The translations under genes were made by a program, and so were the position numbers. The notes under the pieces were generated by a model. The model searched no databases and was not told the DNA's origin. It saw only the letters and a list, made by a program, of their open reading frames with translations. A stretch of 64,000 bases of DNA from Chitinophagaceae bacterium (GTDB taxonomy: Bacteria; Bacteroidota; Bacteroidia; Chitinophagales; Chitinophagaceae): NCBI GenBank assembly GCA_016710745.1, contig JADJVB010000005.1:558001-622000 (forward strand). The letters run 5' to 3'. Shown here piece after piece: positions 43,509 through 52,083 of the stretch (position 1 is its first letter; each line of letters starts with the position of its first letter).

Positions 43509-44827
43509 CTGATCATCGCCGCCGCTCCATCTTTACCGGCTTGAACAGCATCTACCACTTCCTTTCCGCCATTCACACAGTCACCACCTGCGAAAACACC
43601 TGCTATATTAGTTGCTTCTTTTTCAATTTTGATCTTCCCGTTTTTATTATCTATTTGATAACTTTTTACCAGTTCCTCAAAAGGCATTTGCCCGGCTGCT
43701 TTGATCACCATGTCCACATCCAGTATGAAAGCTTCCCCGGTATCAACCGGAGAACGACGACCACTGGCATCCTCCTCTCCCAATTTCATTTTACTGCATA
43801 CCAGTTGTTTTACTTTCCCGTTTTCTCCAATAATTTCTTTAGGAGCAGCCAACCAGATAATTTCGCAGCCATCCAGTTTGGCAATATCCAGTTCTGCCTG
43901 CGTGCAAGGCTTTTCATTTTCGGTACGGCGATAAACCATGGTCACTTTTTTGGCACCAAGTCTTTTCGCTTGCGTTGCCGCATCAATAGCGGTCATACCC
44001 ATTCCGATAACCGCAACATGGTCTCCTACAGCCACCAGATTGAATCCTTTATTACGGATATCATAAATAAATTTGATAGCATCTTCAACGCCTTCGAGTT
44101 CTTCTCCGGGAATTTCCAGTTGCCTGGCAAGTCCTACTCCTATTCCCAGGTACACCGCATCAAAATCTTTTTGGAGATCAGCCAACGAAATATCTTTACC
44201 AAGTTCCTGGTTGTATTTGATTTCAATACCCCCAATTCCTAAAATATAATTCACTTCATCTTCGCAAAACTCCGGTGTCACTTTATAGGCAGCAATGCCG
44301 TATGTCATCAAACCTCCGCCCTTGGCTTCTTTTTCAAAAATAGTTACGTCAATGCCTTCTCTTGATAAAACGTGGGCACAACTCAAGCCTGCCGGACCCG
44401 CACCCACGATGGCAATTTTTTTACCCGTTGATTCTTTTCTTTTGAATAACTGCCAGTTGGCAGCCATCGCTTTCTCGGTAGAATACCGCTGCAGTTTTGC
44501 TATGGAGATCGGTGCTTCTTCCATAAAATTATATACACAGGCGCCTTCGCACAATTTCTCAACCGGACAAACCTTGCTGCAACCGGCTCCCATGATATTA
44601 CTCACGAAAATGGTATGGGCCGAACCTTTGATATTTTCAGTTGCGATCTGCTTTATAAATTTGGGTACATCAATGCCGGTTGGGCAACTTTTCATACAGG
44701 GTGCATCATAGCAAAACAGGCAGCGGTTGGCCTCCACAAGCGCTGCATCCGTTGTTTCAAAAGGCGGATGAATATCGCTGAAGTTTTCGGCGTATTGATC
44801 GGGAGTTAATCTGTTAGGTTGAATCAT
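43481..44827 (-). CDS. preT: Dihydropyrimidine dehydrogenase subunit PreT-like flavoprotein
   Basis: 448 residues. An N-terminal Fe-S region (CLFCYDAPCMKSCPTGIDVPKF, MGAGCSKVCPVEKLCEGACV) resembles the small subunit of glutamate synthase. FAD and NAD(P) sites follow: KKIAIVGAGPAGLSCAHVLS near 137 and AVIGMGMTAIDAATQAKRLG near 275. VFAGGDCVNGGKEVVDAVQ is the second FAD segment. It carries electrons from NAD(P)H to PreA. The last eight residues (YLSRKGAK) lie within repeat sequence and may be a recent replacement of the tail. Confidence 0.93.
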   Translation of the reverse strand: MIQPNRLTPDQYAENFSDIHPPFETTDAALVEANRCLFCYDAPCMKSCPTGIDVPKFIKQIATENIKGSAHTIFVSNIMGAGCSKVCPVEKLCEGACVYNFMEEAPISIAKLQRYSTEKAMAANWQLFKRKESTGKKIAIVGAGPAGLSCAHVLSREGIDVTIFEKEAKGGGLMTYGIAAYKVTPEFCEDEVNYILGIGGIEIKYNQELGKDISLADLQKDFDAVYLGIGVGLARQLEIPGEELEGVEDAIKFIYDIRNKGFNLVAVGDHVAVIGMGMTAIDAATQAKRLGAKKVTMVYRRTENEKPCTQAELDIAKLDGCEIIWLAAPKEIIGENGKVKQLVCSKMKLGEEDASGRRSPVDTGEAFILDVDMVIKAAGQMPFEELVKSYQIDNKNGKIKIEKEATNIAGVFAGGDCVNGGKEVVDAVQAGKDGAAAMIRYLSRKGAK

Positions 44828-44840
44828 TTTTTACTTTTAC

Positions 44841-44876
44841 AGCCTCACCCCAACCCCTCTCCGAAGGAGAGGGAAC
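44841..44876. repeat. C/G-tract repeat between preT and beta-ureidopropionase
   Basis: CAGCCTCACCCCAACCCC followed by TCTCCGAAGGAGAGGGAA. CTCTCC-GAA-GGAGAG is a hairpin. It is a diverged family member with a C-rich head. Confidence 0.6.
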
Positions 44877-44947
44877 TCGAATTTGGCAGTATACAAAATC
44901 AGTACTTATTTTCTTCTTTAACGTTCTTCCCGTCGATAACCGCAATT

Positions 44948-44979
44948 TCCTCCCCCTTCGGGGGAGATAGAGGGGGCTT
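44948..44979. repeat. C/G-tract repeat at the 3' end of the ureidopropionase gene
   Basis: TCCTCCCCCTTCGGGGGAG, then ATAGAGGGGGCTTTA. It has the C-tract with two G-tracts. The ureidopropionase stop codon is at its right edge. Confidence 0.7.
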
Positions 44980-45845
44980 TACAATTCCGTCAACTTTCCA
45001 TAAGTTTCCGGTCTTCTGTCTCTGAAAAACTGCCACACACTTCTTACCTCTTCAATCATATCGAGGTCAAACTCTGCCACCAGCAATTCATCTTTGTCTT
45101 CGCTGGCCTGTGCAAAAATTTGTCCACGTGGATCAACAAAATAACTGCTGCCGTAAAACTTTCCCAGGTTCCAGGGTTTCTCTTCACCAACGCGATTGAT
45201 ACAACCCATGAAATATCCGTTGGCGGCAGCATGTGCCGGCTGTTCCAGTTTCCACAAATATTGCGACAGGCCTGCAACAGTTGCCGAAGGATTGTAAACG
45301 ATCTCAGCACCATTTAACCCCAGGCATCTTGCCCCTTCGGGAAAATGACGGTCGTAACAAATGTACACACCCACTTTGGCGTATTTTGTTTGAAACACAG
45401 GATAGCCCAGGTTCCCGGGCTTAAAGAAAAACTTTTCCCAAAAACCACTGGTGTGTGGAATATGATTTTTTCGGTATTTACCAAGATAGGTTCCATCAGC
45501 ATCGATCACGGCCGCGGTGTTGTATAAAATGCCCGCCTGCTCTTTTTCATAAATCGGAACGATGATCACCATATTGTATTTCTTAGCATACGTTGCCATC
45601 AGGTCGGTTGTTGGACCGGGCACTGATTCCGCACTTTCATACCATTTTTTGTCCTGCCCCGGGCAGAAATACGGCGTATTAAAAATTTCCTGCAGGCAAA
45701 GGATCTGCACACCCTGCCTCCCGGCTTCTTCAATAAACGGAATATGCTTCTGAACCATGGCATTCACGATTTCCGGAATGGTTCCTTCGCCTTCTGTTTT
45801 TGGAAGGGACATTTGTATCAATCCCGATCTAACAATTCTTGGCAT
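44979..45845 (-). CDS. Beta-ureidopropionase (nitrilase superfamily)
   Basis: 288 residues. It hydrolyses N-carbamoyl-beta-alanine to beta-alanine, ammonia and CO2. The catalytic triad of carbon-nitrogen hydrolases is present: Glu53 (LCLQE), Lys126 (KYRKNHIPHTSGFWEK), and Cys163 (YICYDRHFPEGAR). The HTSGFWEKFFFKPG and RHFPEGARCLGLNGAEIV strings are those of the ureidopropionase group. It is the third step in the pathway whose other genes flank it. Length is typical. It needs no cofactor. Confidence 0.94.
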   Translation of the reverse strand: MPRIVRSGLIQMSLPKTEGEGTIPEIVNAMVQKHIPFIEEAGRQGVQILCLQEIFNTPYFCPGQDKKWYESAESVPGPTTDLMATYAKKYNMVIIVPIYEKEQAGILYNTAAVIDADGTYLGKYRKNHIPHTSGFWEKFFFKPGNLGYPVFQTKYAKVGVYICYDRHFPEGARCLGLNGAEIVYNPSATVAGLSQYLWKLEQPAHAAANGYFMGCINRVGEEKPWNLGKFYGSSYFVDPRGQIFAQASEDKDELLVAEFDLDMIEEVRSVWQFFRDRRPETYGKLTEL

Positions 45846-45861
45846 ATAGTTATGTTTTATT

Positions 45862-45946
45862 TTTTCACCACAAAGACACGAAGAACAATAAGGAACACAA
45901 AGCCTTGGTGAATCTTCGTGCCTTTGTGTCTTTGTGGTTTAATTAT
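45862..45946. repeat. CACAAAG-type inverted repeat between ureidopropionase and dihydropyrimidinase
   Basis: CACCACAAAGACACGAAGAA pairs with CTTCGTG-CCTTTGTGTCTTTG-TGG over about 20 bases with a 25-base centre. The right end overlaps the dihydropyrimidinase stop codon. It resembles the family around the GxxExxY gene. Confidence 0.7.
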
Positions 45947-47325
45947 ATTTTTCCTTCTACTTTATTACGCTTGATATATTTCCCATTTCCTTTTTCCACC
46001 AAACATTTGCCATCATCAATTACAACCTGTCCCCGTAATAAAACCGTTTTTGTTTTACCGGTCAGCTTCCATCCTTCATAACCCGAATAGTCGGTGTTCA
46101 TGTGATGAGTTGCTGCATTGATCGTATGCTCTTCGTTTGGATCAAACAAAACAATATCAGCGTCGGAACCCGGTGCAATGCAACCTTTTCGCGGAAACAT
46201 GCCGAATATTTTTGCCGGATTGGTACTCAGTACTTCAACAAACTTATTCAACGTAATTCGTCCCTTTCTTACACCTTCACTATATAACAGTTCCACCCGA
46301 TGTTCAATGGCGGGATGGCCATTTGGTATTTTTGAAAAATCATCCTTCCCTAAAAGTTTCTGCTCCCATTTAAACGGGCAATGATCGGTTGCCACCACCT
46401 GTATCAATCCCTGGTTGATGCCGGCCCAAAGTGCCTCCTGATCTTTCTTCTCCCGCAACGGCGGACTCATTACCCATTTCGCTCCTTCAAAATTCTGTTC
46501 GTACAAAGAGGCATCCAGTAATAAATATTGAATACAGGTTTCGGCAAATACCTTTTGATTGTGCCGGTTATTATCACGGACGGCATTTAATGCACCCTCG
46601 CAGGTCATGTGCACAATATAACCGGGGCAACCGGTGTAACCAGCAATGGATGCAAATCGTTCTGATGCTTCAGCCTCTGTAATTTCGGGTTGAGATAAAT
46701 AATGGTAAATGGGTGCAAGTTTTCCTTCAGCCCTGTTCTTTGCAATTAAAAAATCGATCATATCGCCATTGGTAGCGTGCACCGTAACCATACCGCCCCG
46801 GGCTTTCACTTCATTCATCAAACCTACCATCTGCTTATCATCAATCATCAGGGCACCTTTATAGGCCATAAATATTTTAAACGACGTGATGCCTTCTTTT
46901 TCTATCAAATCAATAATTTCTTTACTGGTATTTTCATTAAAGTCGGTTACTGCCATGTGAAAGCTGTAATCACCCACCGCATGTCCATTGGCTCTGCCGC
47001 TCCAGGCGTTGTAGGCTTCATATAAAGAGTGGCCCTGGCTTTGTAAAATAAAATCAATGACTGTTGTAGTGCCACCATGCAAAGCTGCACGGGTTCCGGT
47101 TTCGTAGTTATCGCTACTGAACGTGCCCATGAAGGGCATTTCCAGGTGTACGTGTGGGTCGATGCATCCCGGAAAAGCAAGCAATCCGGTGGCATCTATT
47201 ACCTTTTCTGCCTGGATATCCAGGTTTTTACCAACTGCCGCAATGCTTTCACCCTGTATATAAATATCACCGGTAAAATTTTCAGCGGCTCCGATAATAT
47301 GTGCATTCTTAATTAATATAGACAT
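45943..47325 (-). CDS. Dihydropyrimidinase / hydantoinase
   Basis: 460 residues from the ATG at 47325; a longer in-frame start adds residues from a repeat and is rejected. It opens dihydrouracil to N-carbamoyl-beta-alanine. Metal-binding HVHLEMP near the N-terminus (CIDPHVHLE), the carbamylated-Lys segment SFKIFMAYKG, and later VHATNG, HMTCEGA and the aspartate of TDHCPF. The length and the GGTTTVIDFI motif fit the DHPase/hydantoinase subgroup of the amidohydrolases. It is the second enzyme of the reductive pathway. Confidence 0.95.
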   Translation of the reverse strand: MSILIKNAHIIGAAENFTGDIYIQGESIAAVGKNLDIQAEKVIDATGLLAFPGCIDPHVHLEMPFMGTFSSDNYETGTRAALHGGTTTVIDFILQSQGHSLYEAYNAWSGRANGHAVGDYSFHMAVTDFNENTSKEIIDLIEKEGITSFKIFMAYKGALMIDDKQMVGLMNEVKARGGMVTVHATNGDMIDFLIAKNRAEGKLAPIYHYLSQPEITEAEASERFASIAGYTGCPGYIVHMTCEGALNAVRDNNRHNQKVFAETCIQYLLLDASLYEQNFEGAKWVMSPPLREKKDQEALWAGINQGLIQVVATDHCPFKWEQKLLGKDDFSKIPNGHPAIEHRVELLYSEGVRKGRITLNKFVEVLSTNPAKIFGMFPRKGCIAPGSDADIVLFDPNEEHTINAATHHMNTDYSGYEGWKLTGKTKTVLLRGQVVIDDGKCLVEKGNGKYIKRNKVEGKI

Positions 47326-47328
47326 AAT

Positions 47329-47368
47329 GACCTCACCCTCATTCCCTCTCCAAAAGAGCGGGAGGCCG
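47329..47368. repeat. C/G-tract repeat upstream of dihydropyrimidinase
   Basis: GACCTCACCCTCATTCCC, TCTCCAAAAGAGCGGGAGG. Diverged member of the family, lying immediately before the real ATG. Confidence 0.6.
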
Positions 47369-47449
47369 GGCATTTTTTAAAATTAAACAATTGTATTTAA
47401 GCATTTCAAATTTAAACCTTTATTATACATTAAAAAACACAAACAGTGT

Positions 47450-47487
47450 CTAAAGCCTCCTCTTCGGGGTGGTTTGGAGGGGCTTCA
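47450..47487. repeat. C/G-tract repeat at the permease 3' end
   Basis: AAAGCCTCCTCTTCGGGGTG, then GTTTGGAGGGGCTTC. It encodes the permease C-terminus (KPLQTTPKRRL), where a native tail would be expected. Confidence 0.65.
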
Positions 47488-48979
47488 TCAGCCATATGTA
47501 AACCAGCCCACTTACAAAAAAACCAACAAACCAGGCATAATGATACAGATCCGATATCCAAACCGGGAATGCCGTTGATGAAACTAATTTTATCTGCAAC
47601 AAAAACCCTGGTATGTTTGGAACAATGCCAACCAGCAAGGCAATTAATGCAGCTGAATTAAATCCATTGCGAAAACCATAAATACCTTTATGCTGATACA
47701 GATCATCCACGATCAGGTTTTGTTTGCGGATAAAATAATAATCGGCGATCATGATACCTCCTACCGGACCTAATAAACTGGAGTATGCGATTAGCCAGGT
47801 AAAAATATACCCGTTTGGATCGGCGATCAGCTTCCAGGGAAAAATTAAAATACCGATCACGCCGGTTATATATCCACCTGTTCTGAAATTTATTTTTTTA
47901 GGTGAGAGATTTGAAAAATCATTTGCCGGGCTAACAATATTGGCCGCAATATTTGTTGCCAAGGTTGAAATGGCAACAGCGATCATGGCTATACTCACCA
48001 ATAATTTATTTTCGAATTTGCCGGCCAGCACAACAGGATCCCAGATCGTTTCACCATAAATAATAAATGTAGCAGAGGTAACTACTACGCCAATAAATGC
48101 AAATAAAGTCATAGACGGTGGCAGCCCGATGATCTGCCCGTTGATCTGCGCCTTCTGGCTTTTTGCATAACGGGTAAAGTCGGGAATATTTAAAGAGAGT
48201 GTTGCCCAAAAGCCAACCATACCCGTTAGTGCAGGAAAAAAGAACGCCCAGAAAGCAGGCCCCTGCAGCTTTGCGGGCTGTGCCAGTATGGGGCCTAAAC
48301 CATGCCCCGCATTGATTGCCCAAAACAATAAAGCCAGTGCTGCCAATGGTAAAAAGATCGCTTTAAATACCAATAATTTTCTGATGCTTTCCACACCCAG
48401 GTAAACTACCCACATATTCAGTAACCAAAAGACAAAAAAACAAATAGCAGACCCTGTTTGTAACCCAAAGGAATCAGGAAAGATTTGCGGCAAGGTTGCC
48501 AAAGATGGCATCCACATTTTCATCATCTGGTAAATAGCGAAACCACCTATCCAGGTTTGAATACCAAACCAGCCGCAGGCAACAATGGCTCTTAAGATAG
48601 CCGGTATATTGGCACCCCTTGTTCCAAAACTTGCTCTTGCAAAAACCGGGAATGGAATTCCATATTTTGCACCGGCATGTCCATTTAAAATCATCGGAAT
48701 TAATACAACCGTGTTGCCAATAAATATAGTGAGAATGGATTGCCACCAGTTCATCCCTCCTTCGATCAGTGAACTTGCCAGCATATAAGTAGGTATGCAC
48801 AAGCTCATGCTTATCCATAGCGCCGCATAGTTCCAGGTTCCCCAGGTACGTTTGTTTTGGGGAATGGGTGCCAGGTCTTCGTTGCAGAGAGAGGCCTCCC
48901 TGCCCTCCAAAGGAAAAGCCCCCCTGCCCCCCGAAAGGGGGTTCTTGGAGTCTGCGGTATCAGAACTTTTTCTATCCAT
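47450..48979 (-). CDS. NCS1-family nucleobase permease
   Basis: 509 residues, about 12 membrane spans. NCS1 signatures: EDLAPIPQNKRTWGTWNYAA at the cytoplasmic entry, CGWFGIQTWIGG, SLNIPDFTRYAKSQKAQ, and GPVGGIMIADYYFIRKQ. It imports uracil, a hydantoin or a similar substrate. The N-terminal 30 residues before LCNEDLAP (KNPLSGGRGAFPLEGREAS) come from a C/G-tract repeat, and the last residues (PLQTTPKRRL) come from another, so both termini have repeat-derived tails. It lies between the dihydropyrimidinase and aminotransferase genes in the catabolic operon. Confidence 0.93.
   Translation of the reverse strand: MDRKSSDTADSKNPLSGGRGAFPLEGREASLCNEDLAPIPQNKRTWGTWNYAALWISMSLCIPTYMLASSLIEGGMNWWQSILTIFIGNTVVLIPMILNGHAGAKYGIPFPVFARASFGTRGANIPAILRAIVACGWFGIQTWIGGFAIYQMMKMWMPSLATLPQIFPDSFGLQTGSAICFFVFWLLNMWVVYLGVESIRKLLVFKAIFLPLAALALLFWAINAGHGLGPILAQPAKLQGPAFWAFFFPALTGMVGFWATLSLNIPDFTRYAKSQKAQINGQIIGLPPSMTLFAFIGVVVTSATFIIYGETIWDPVVLAGKFENKLLVSIAMIAVAISTLATNIAANIVSPANDFSNLSPKKINFRTGGYITGVIGILIFPWKLIADPNGYIFTWLIAYSSLLGPVGGIMIADYYFIRKQNLIVDDLYQHKGIYGFRNGFNSAALIALLVGIVPNIPGFLLQIKLVSSTAFPVWISDLYHYAWFVGFFVSGLVYIWLMKPLQTTPKRRL
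48891..48957. repeat. C/G-tract repeat inside the permease 5' end
   Basis: Reading on the minus strand: GCAGACTCCAAGAACCCCCT, TTCGGGGGGCAGGGGGGCTT, TTCCTTTGGAGGGCAGGG. It is in frame and encodes NPLSGGRGAFPLEGREAS. The left flank GCAGACTCC is shared with the copies in uvrA and the macroglobulin gene. Confidence 0.8.
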
Positions 48980-49007
48980 TTAGAAAGTATAATTTTTAGG
49001 GTTCTTA

Positions 49008-49053
49008 AGCCCCTCCTTTGGTCCCGATAGCTATCGGGATGGGGAGGCTTCTT
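49008..49053. repeat. C/G-tract repeat with a 16-bp palindromic centre
   Basis: AAGCCCCTCCTTTGGT, then CCCGATAGCTATCGGG, then ATGGGGAGGCTTC. The centre CCCGATAGCTATCGGG is a perfect palindrome. It overlaps the aminotransferase stop and encodes its last residues (EEASPSR). Confidence 0.7.
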
Positions 49054-50425
49054 CATCTGCAATCTTTATCGCTTCACTGATTATCGCTAACCCCTCATCA
49101 ATCTGTTCTTTAGTAATGCAGAGTGGCGGTGCTATAAATATATAACTCCATCTAACAAACGTGTATAAGCCTAACTCTTTTAATTTAGCCGCCACTTTAT
49201 TCATCACCGCCATTTCATCTGGTTTTGCATTGAAGGGAGCCATAGGTTCTTTGGTACTTCTGTCCTTAACCAATTCAATACAACCCAGCAAACCGGTGTT
49301 TCTAAAATCACCAATGGATGGATGTTTTTGTTTTAGCTTCTCCACCTGTTCTTCTACATATTTTCCCATGGCGACTGCATTTTCAATCAGGCCATCATCT
49401 TCATAAATTTTCAAAGTAGCCAATGCAGCGGCGCAACTTACCGGATGTGCCGAATAGGTTAATCCAATTGCTAAAACTGTATCATCATATTTAGCAGCGA
49501 TCTTGTCCGACACCATCAAACAACCAAAAGGCAGGTAACCGCAGGTTAATCCTTTTGCCATACAGATCATGTCCGGCACCATATCATGATTTTGAAAACC
49601 AAACCATTTACCGGTACGGCCAAAACCACTCATCACTTCATCCATAATTAATACAATGCCGTGTTGGTTACATATTTCTCTTACCGCTTTTAAATAACCT
49701 GTTGGATATTGCAAACAACCCGATGAACCGGACTCTCCCTCCAGTATTATCGCTGCTATATTATTTGGACTTTCATAAGCGATCATCCTTTCCAGTTGTG
49801 CAACTGATTCTTTCAATAAATTTTCTTCGCCGTATTCCCACCTATATAAGTAAGGCAGATCAAAATGCACAAAATTCGGCGCCTGTTGCGAATCAACCGC
49901 CAACCGGCGTGGATCGCCGCTGGCCGACATGGCGCCAATGGATGCGCCATGGTAAGATTGATAACGGCTTAAAATCTTATGACGGCCGGTATATAGCCTG
50001 GCCAGTTTAATAGCATTTTCAACTGATGTAGCGCCACATAAAGTAAAGAAGGCCTTGTTCAGATCACCCGGGCAAATCTCAGCCAGTTTTTTACCCAATT
50101 CACCACGCACTTTGGTAACACAGCTTGGTGTAACATAACTCACTTCCTGCATTTGCTTAACCACTGCTTCTGTTATCCGTTGATTGCCATGACCGATGTT
50201 TACATTCATCAGTCCCGACGAAAAATCAATGATCTTCTTATCATCATAATCGTATAGATAAACACCTTCCGCACGTTTTACAGCGATAGGTGAAGCTCCT
50301 TTTTGTTTACTCCAGCTGAACAGGGTGTAATCCATGTTATCCTGGATGATCGCAGCCCCCCCACCCCCCAAGGGGGGATTTGAAGAGACTTTAAATTCAT
50401 TACTGTTTTTTGTTTCAATACTCAT
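49031..50425 (-). CDS. Class III aminotransferase (beta-alanine or omega-amino acid)
   Basis: 464 residues from the ATG at 50425. A PLP fold type I class III enzyme: GATSVENAIKLARLYTGRHK, the DEVMSGFGRTG motif, the PLP lysine in ICMAKGLTCGYLPFG, and GLTYSAHPVSCAAALATL. Its place between the permease and a malonate semialdehyde dehydrogenase indicates beta-alanine to malonate semialdehyde. Residues about 19-26 (NPPLGGGGA) are a repeat insertion before the first conserved strand, and the last residues are encoded in another repeat. The amino acceptor (pyruvate or 2-oxoglutarate) is not evident. Confidence 0.92.
   Translation of the reverse strand: MSIETKNSNEFKVSSNPPLGGGGAAIIQDNMDYTLFSWSKQKGASPIAVKRAEGVYLYDYDDKKIIDFSSGLMNVNIGHGNQRITEAVVKQMQEVSYVTPSCVTKVRGELGKKLAEICPGDLNKAFFTLCGATSVENAIKLARLYTGRHKILSRYQSYHGASIGAMSASGDPRRLAVDSQQAPNFVHFDLPYLYRWEYGEENLLKESVAQLERMIAYESPNNIAAIILEGESGSSGCLQYPTGYLKAVREICNQHGIVLIMDEVMSGFGRTGKWFGFQNHDMVPDMICMAKGLTCGYLPFGCLMVSDKIAAKYDDTVLAIGLTYSAHPVSCAAALATLKIYEDDGLIENAVAMGKYVEEQVEKLKQKHPSIGDFRNTGLLGCIELVKDRSTKEPMAPFNAKPDEMAVMNKVAAKLKELGLYTFVRWSYIFIAPPLCITKEQIDEGLAIISEAIKIADEEASPSR
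50353..50382. repeat. C/G-tract repeat inside the aminotransferase 5' end
   Basis: Reading on the minus strand: AAT, then CCCCCCTTGGGGGG, T, GGGGGGGCTGC. It is read as Asn-Pro-Pro-Leu-Gly-Gly-Gly-Gly-Ala, the same frame as in aspS and the macroglobulin. Confidence 0.85.
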
Positions 50426-50486
50426 AAAATTATTTTTTCTATTACAGGTTTTGCTTATAATAATCCTGGCTTTATTATAATGCAAA

Positions 50487-50515
50487 CTTCCCCCTTGGGG
50501 GATTGAGGGGGCTGG
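50487..50515. repeat. C/G-tract repeat between aminotransferase and dehydrogenase
   Basis: ACTTCCCCCTTGGGGGATTG, then AGGGGGCTGG. The C-tract is followed by two G-tracts. It lies a few bases before the stop of the dehydrogenase and upstream of the aminotransferase start. Confidence 0.7.
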
Positions 50516-50519
50516 CCGT

Positions 50520-51977
50520 TCAGCTCATCCAGTTCACCCCCGCCTCTGCATTCCACTTGATGGTGCTCTTCTTTAATTTAGTCCAGAATTCTATCGAACT
50601 CTTTCCGGTGATATCTCCCACACCAAACTTACTTTCGTTCCATCCACCAAAAGAGAATGGTTCGCGTGGCACGGGTACACCCACATTCACACCGATCATT
50701 CCGGCGCTGGCGCGGTCGATAATATAACGGGCCATCCCTCCATTTTGTGTAAATACCGATGCCGCATTACCGTATGGATTTGCATTTTCGATGGCCAGGG
50801 CTTCATCAACCGTATTGGCGCGCATGATGGAAATTACCGGGCCAAATATTTCTTCTTTGGCAACACTCATTTCGGGCGTTACAAAGTCGATTACGGTTGG
50901 ACCAACATAAGTTCCGTTTTCTTTGCCATTTACTGTTGTATTGCGGCCATCAACCAAAATTTTTGCGCCCTCTTTTTCTGCTTCACCGATATACCGTTCA
51001 ATTCTTTCCTTACTTTCTTTGTTGATAACTGCACCAAGGTTTTCGCCCGGAATAATCTTCCTTACTTCTTCACATATCTTATCTATGATGGCATCCACAT
51101 TACCTACGCCAATCATAGCACTGGCCGCCATACAACGTTGTCCGGCGCAGCCACTCATGCTGGCAGCCACGTTTTGCGCCGTCATACCGGGAATCGCATC
51201 TGGTAAAACCATCAGGTGGTTTTTTGCGCCGCCCAGGGCCAGGCATCTTTTATAATTCGACGTAGTCCGTTGGTAAACGATTTTAGCAACCTTTGTGGAT
51301 CCCACAAAAGAAACGGCCTCAATTTGCGGATGATCACAAATGGCTTCTACAATTTCCACATCGCCATGAACAATATTAAATACGCCGTCGGGTAATCCTG
51401 CTTCTTGTAATAGTTCAGCTAACTTCCCACAGCTTAATGGTACTTTCTCTGATGGTTTCATGATCATGCAATTGCCTAATGCTATGGCGTTGGGCAATGT
51501 CCAGTTGGGTACCATTGATGGAAAATTAAACGGAACAATGGATGCAACCACGCCCAGCGGCACGTGTTCTGTTCTGCACTCAACACCCCTGCTCACTTCT
51601 AAAATTTCGCCGGTAACCAATTGCGGTAATGAACAGGCAAACTCGGTAAGCTCAATACTTTTCTCAATTTCAGCAACCGATTCGCCGTAGGTTTTACCGT
51701 TTTCTTCGCTGCATAATTCAGCCAGTTCATTCAAATGTTTTTCGAGCAACATTTTATACCTGAAGAAAACCTGTACTCGTTCTTTGATGGGTGTGCGGCT
51801 CCATTCCGGGAAAGCGGCTTTGGCTGCTTTCACTGCATCATCGAGGTCTATTGCAGAAGACATGGGTACTGTTGAGAGCAGGCTCCCATCAACCGGCGAG
51901 ATAACATTCATCATTTTTGAAGTGGATGCGGATTTAAATTCCCCTCCAATATAATTCTGTATTGCTGCGTATTTCAT
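50520..51977 (-). CDS. mmsA: CoA-acylating methylmalonate/malonate semialdehyde dehydrogenase
   Basis: 485 residues. It oxidises malonate or methylmalonate semialdehyde to acetyl- or propionyl-CoA. ALDH features: PFNFPSMVPNWTLPNAIALG, SFVGSTKVA, and the catalytic Cys in MSGCAGQRCMAASAMIG near residue 285. MMSDH-specific parts are GAKNHLMVLPDA and the C-terminal GVPVPREPFSFGGWNESKFG. It is first in the minus-strand operon and finishes the conversion of the uracil-derived carbon to acetyl-CoA. Its promoter lies in the 106-bp divergent gap with the Lrp-type gene. Confidence 0.95.
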   Translation of the reverse strand: MKYAAIQNYIGGEFKSASTSKMMNVISPVDGSLLSTVPMSSAIDLDDAVKAAKAAFPEWSRTPIKERVQVFFRYKMLLEKHLNELAELCSEENGKTYGESVAEIEKSIELTEFACSLPQLVTGEILEVSRGVECRTEHVPLGVVASIVPFNFPSMVPNWTLPNAIALGNCMIMKPSEKVPLSCGKLAELLQEAGLPDGVFNIVHGDVEIVEAICDHPQIEAVSFVGSTKVAKIVYQRTTSNYKRCLALGGAKNHLMVLPDAIPGMTAQNVAASMSGCAGQRCMAASAMIGVGNVDAIIDKICEEVRKIIPGENLGAVINKESKERIERYIGEAEKEGAKILVDGRNTTVNGKENGTYVGPTVIDFVTPEMSVAKEEIFGPVISIMRANTVDEALAIENANPYGNAASVFTQNGGMARYIIDRASAGMIGVNVGVPVPREPFSFGGWNESKFGVGDITGKSSIEFWTKLKKSTIKWNAEAGVNWMS

Positions 51978-52016
51978 ATTTTAAACTATATTTATTATAA
52001 TTAAATAGACTAAAAT

Positions 52017-52035
52017 TAAAAATACTGTATTTTTA
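52017..52035. promoter_or_regulatory. Perfect 19-bp palindrome, candidate Lrp operator
   Basis: TAAAAATACTGTATTTTTA reads identically on both strands around a central T/A. It lies 40 bp upstream of the operon's first start codon and 49 bp upstream of the divergent Lrp-type gene. Confidence 0.65.
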
Positions 52036-52083
52036 TCTACTAAATAAATAATATTTTCATTTTTAAGGCTTTATTTTACACAT

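Noticed and set aside
43541..44242. 233-codon plus-strand ORF opposite preT
   Set aside because: It has no recognisable domain and the minus strand has a conserved flavoprotein.
47326..47373. N-terminal extension of the dihydropyrimidinase
   Set aside because: The extra residues come from a repeat, and the family N-terminus fits the ATG at 47325.
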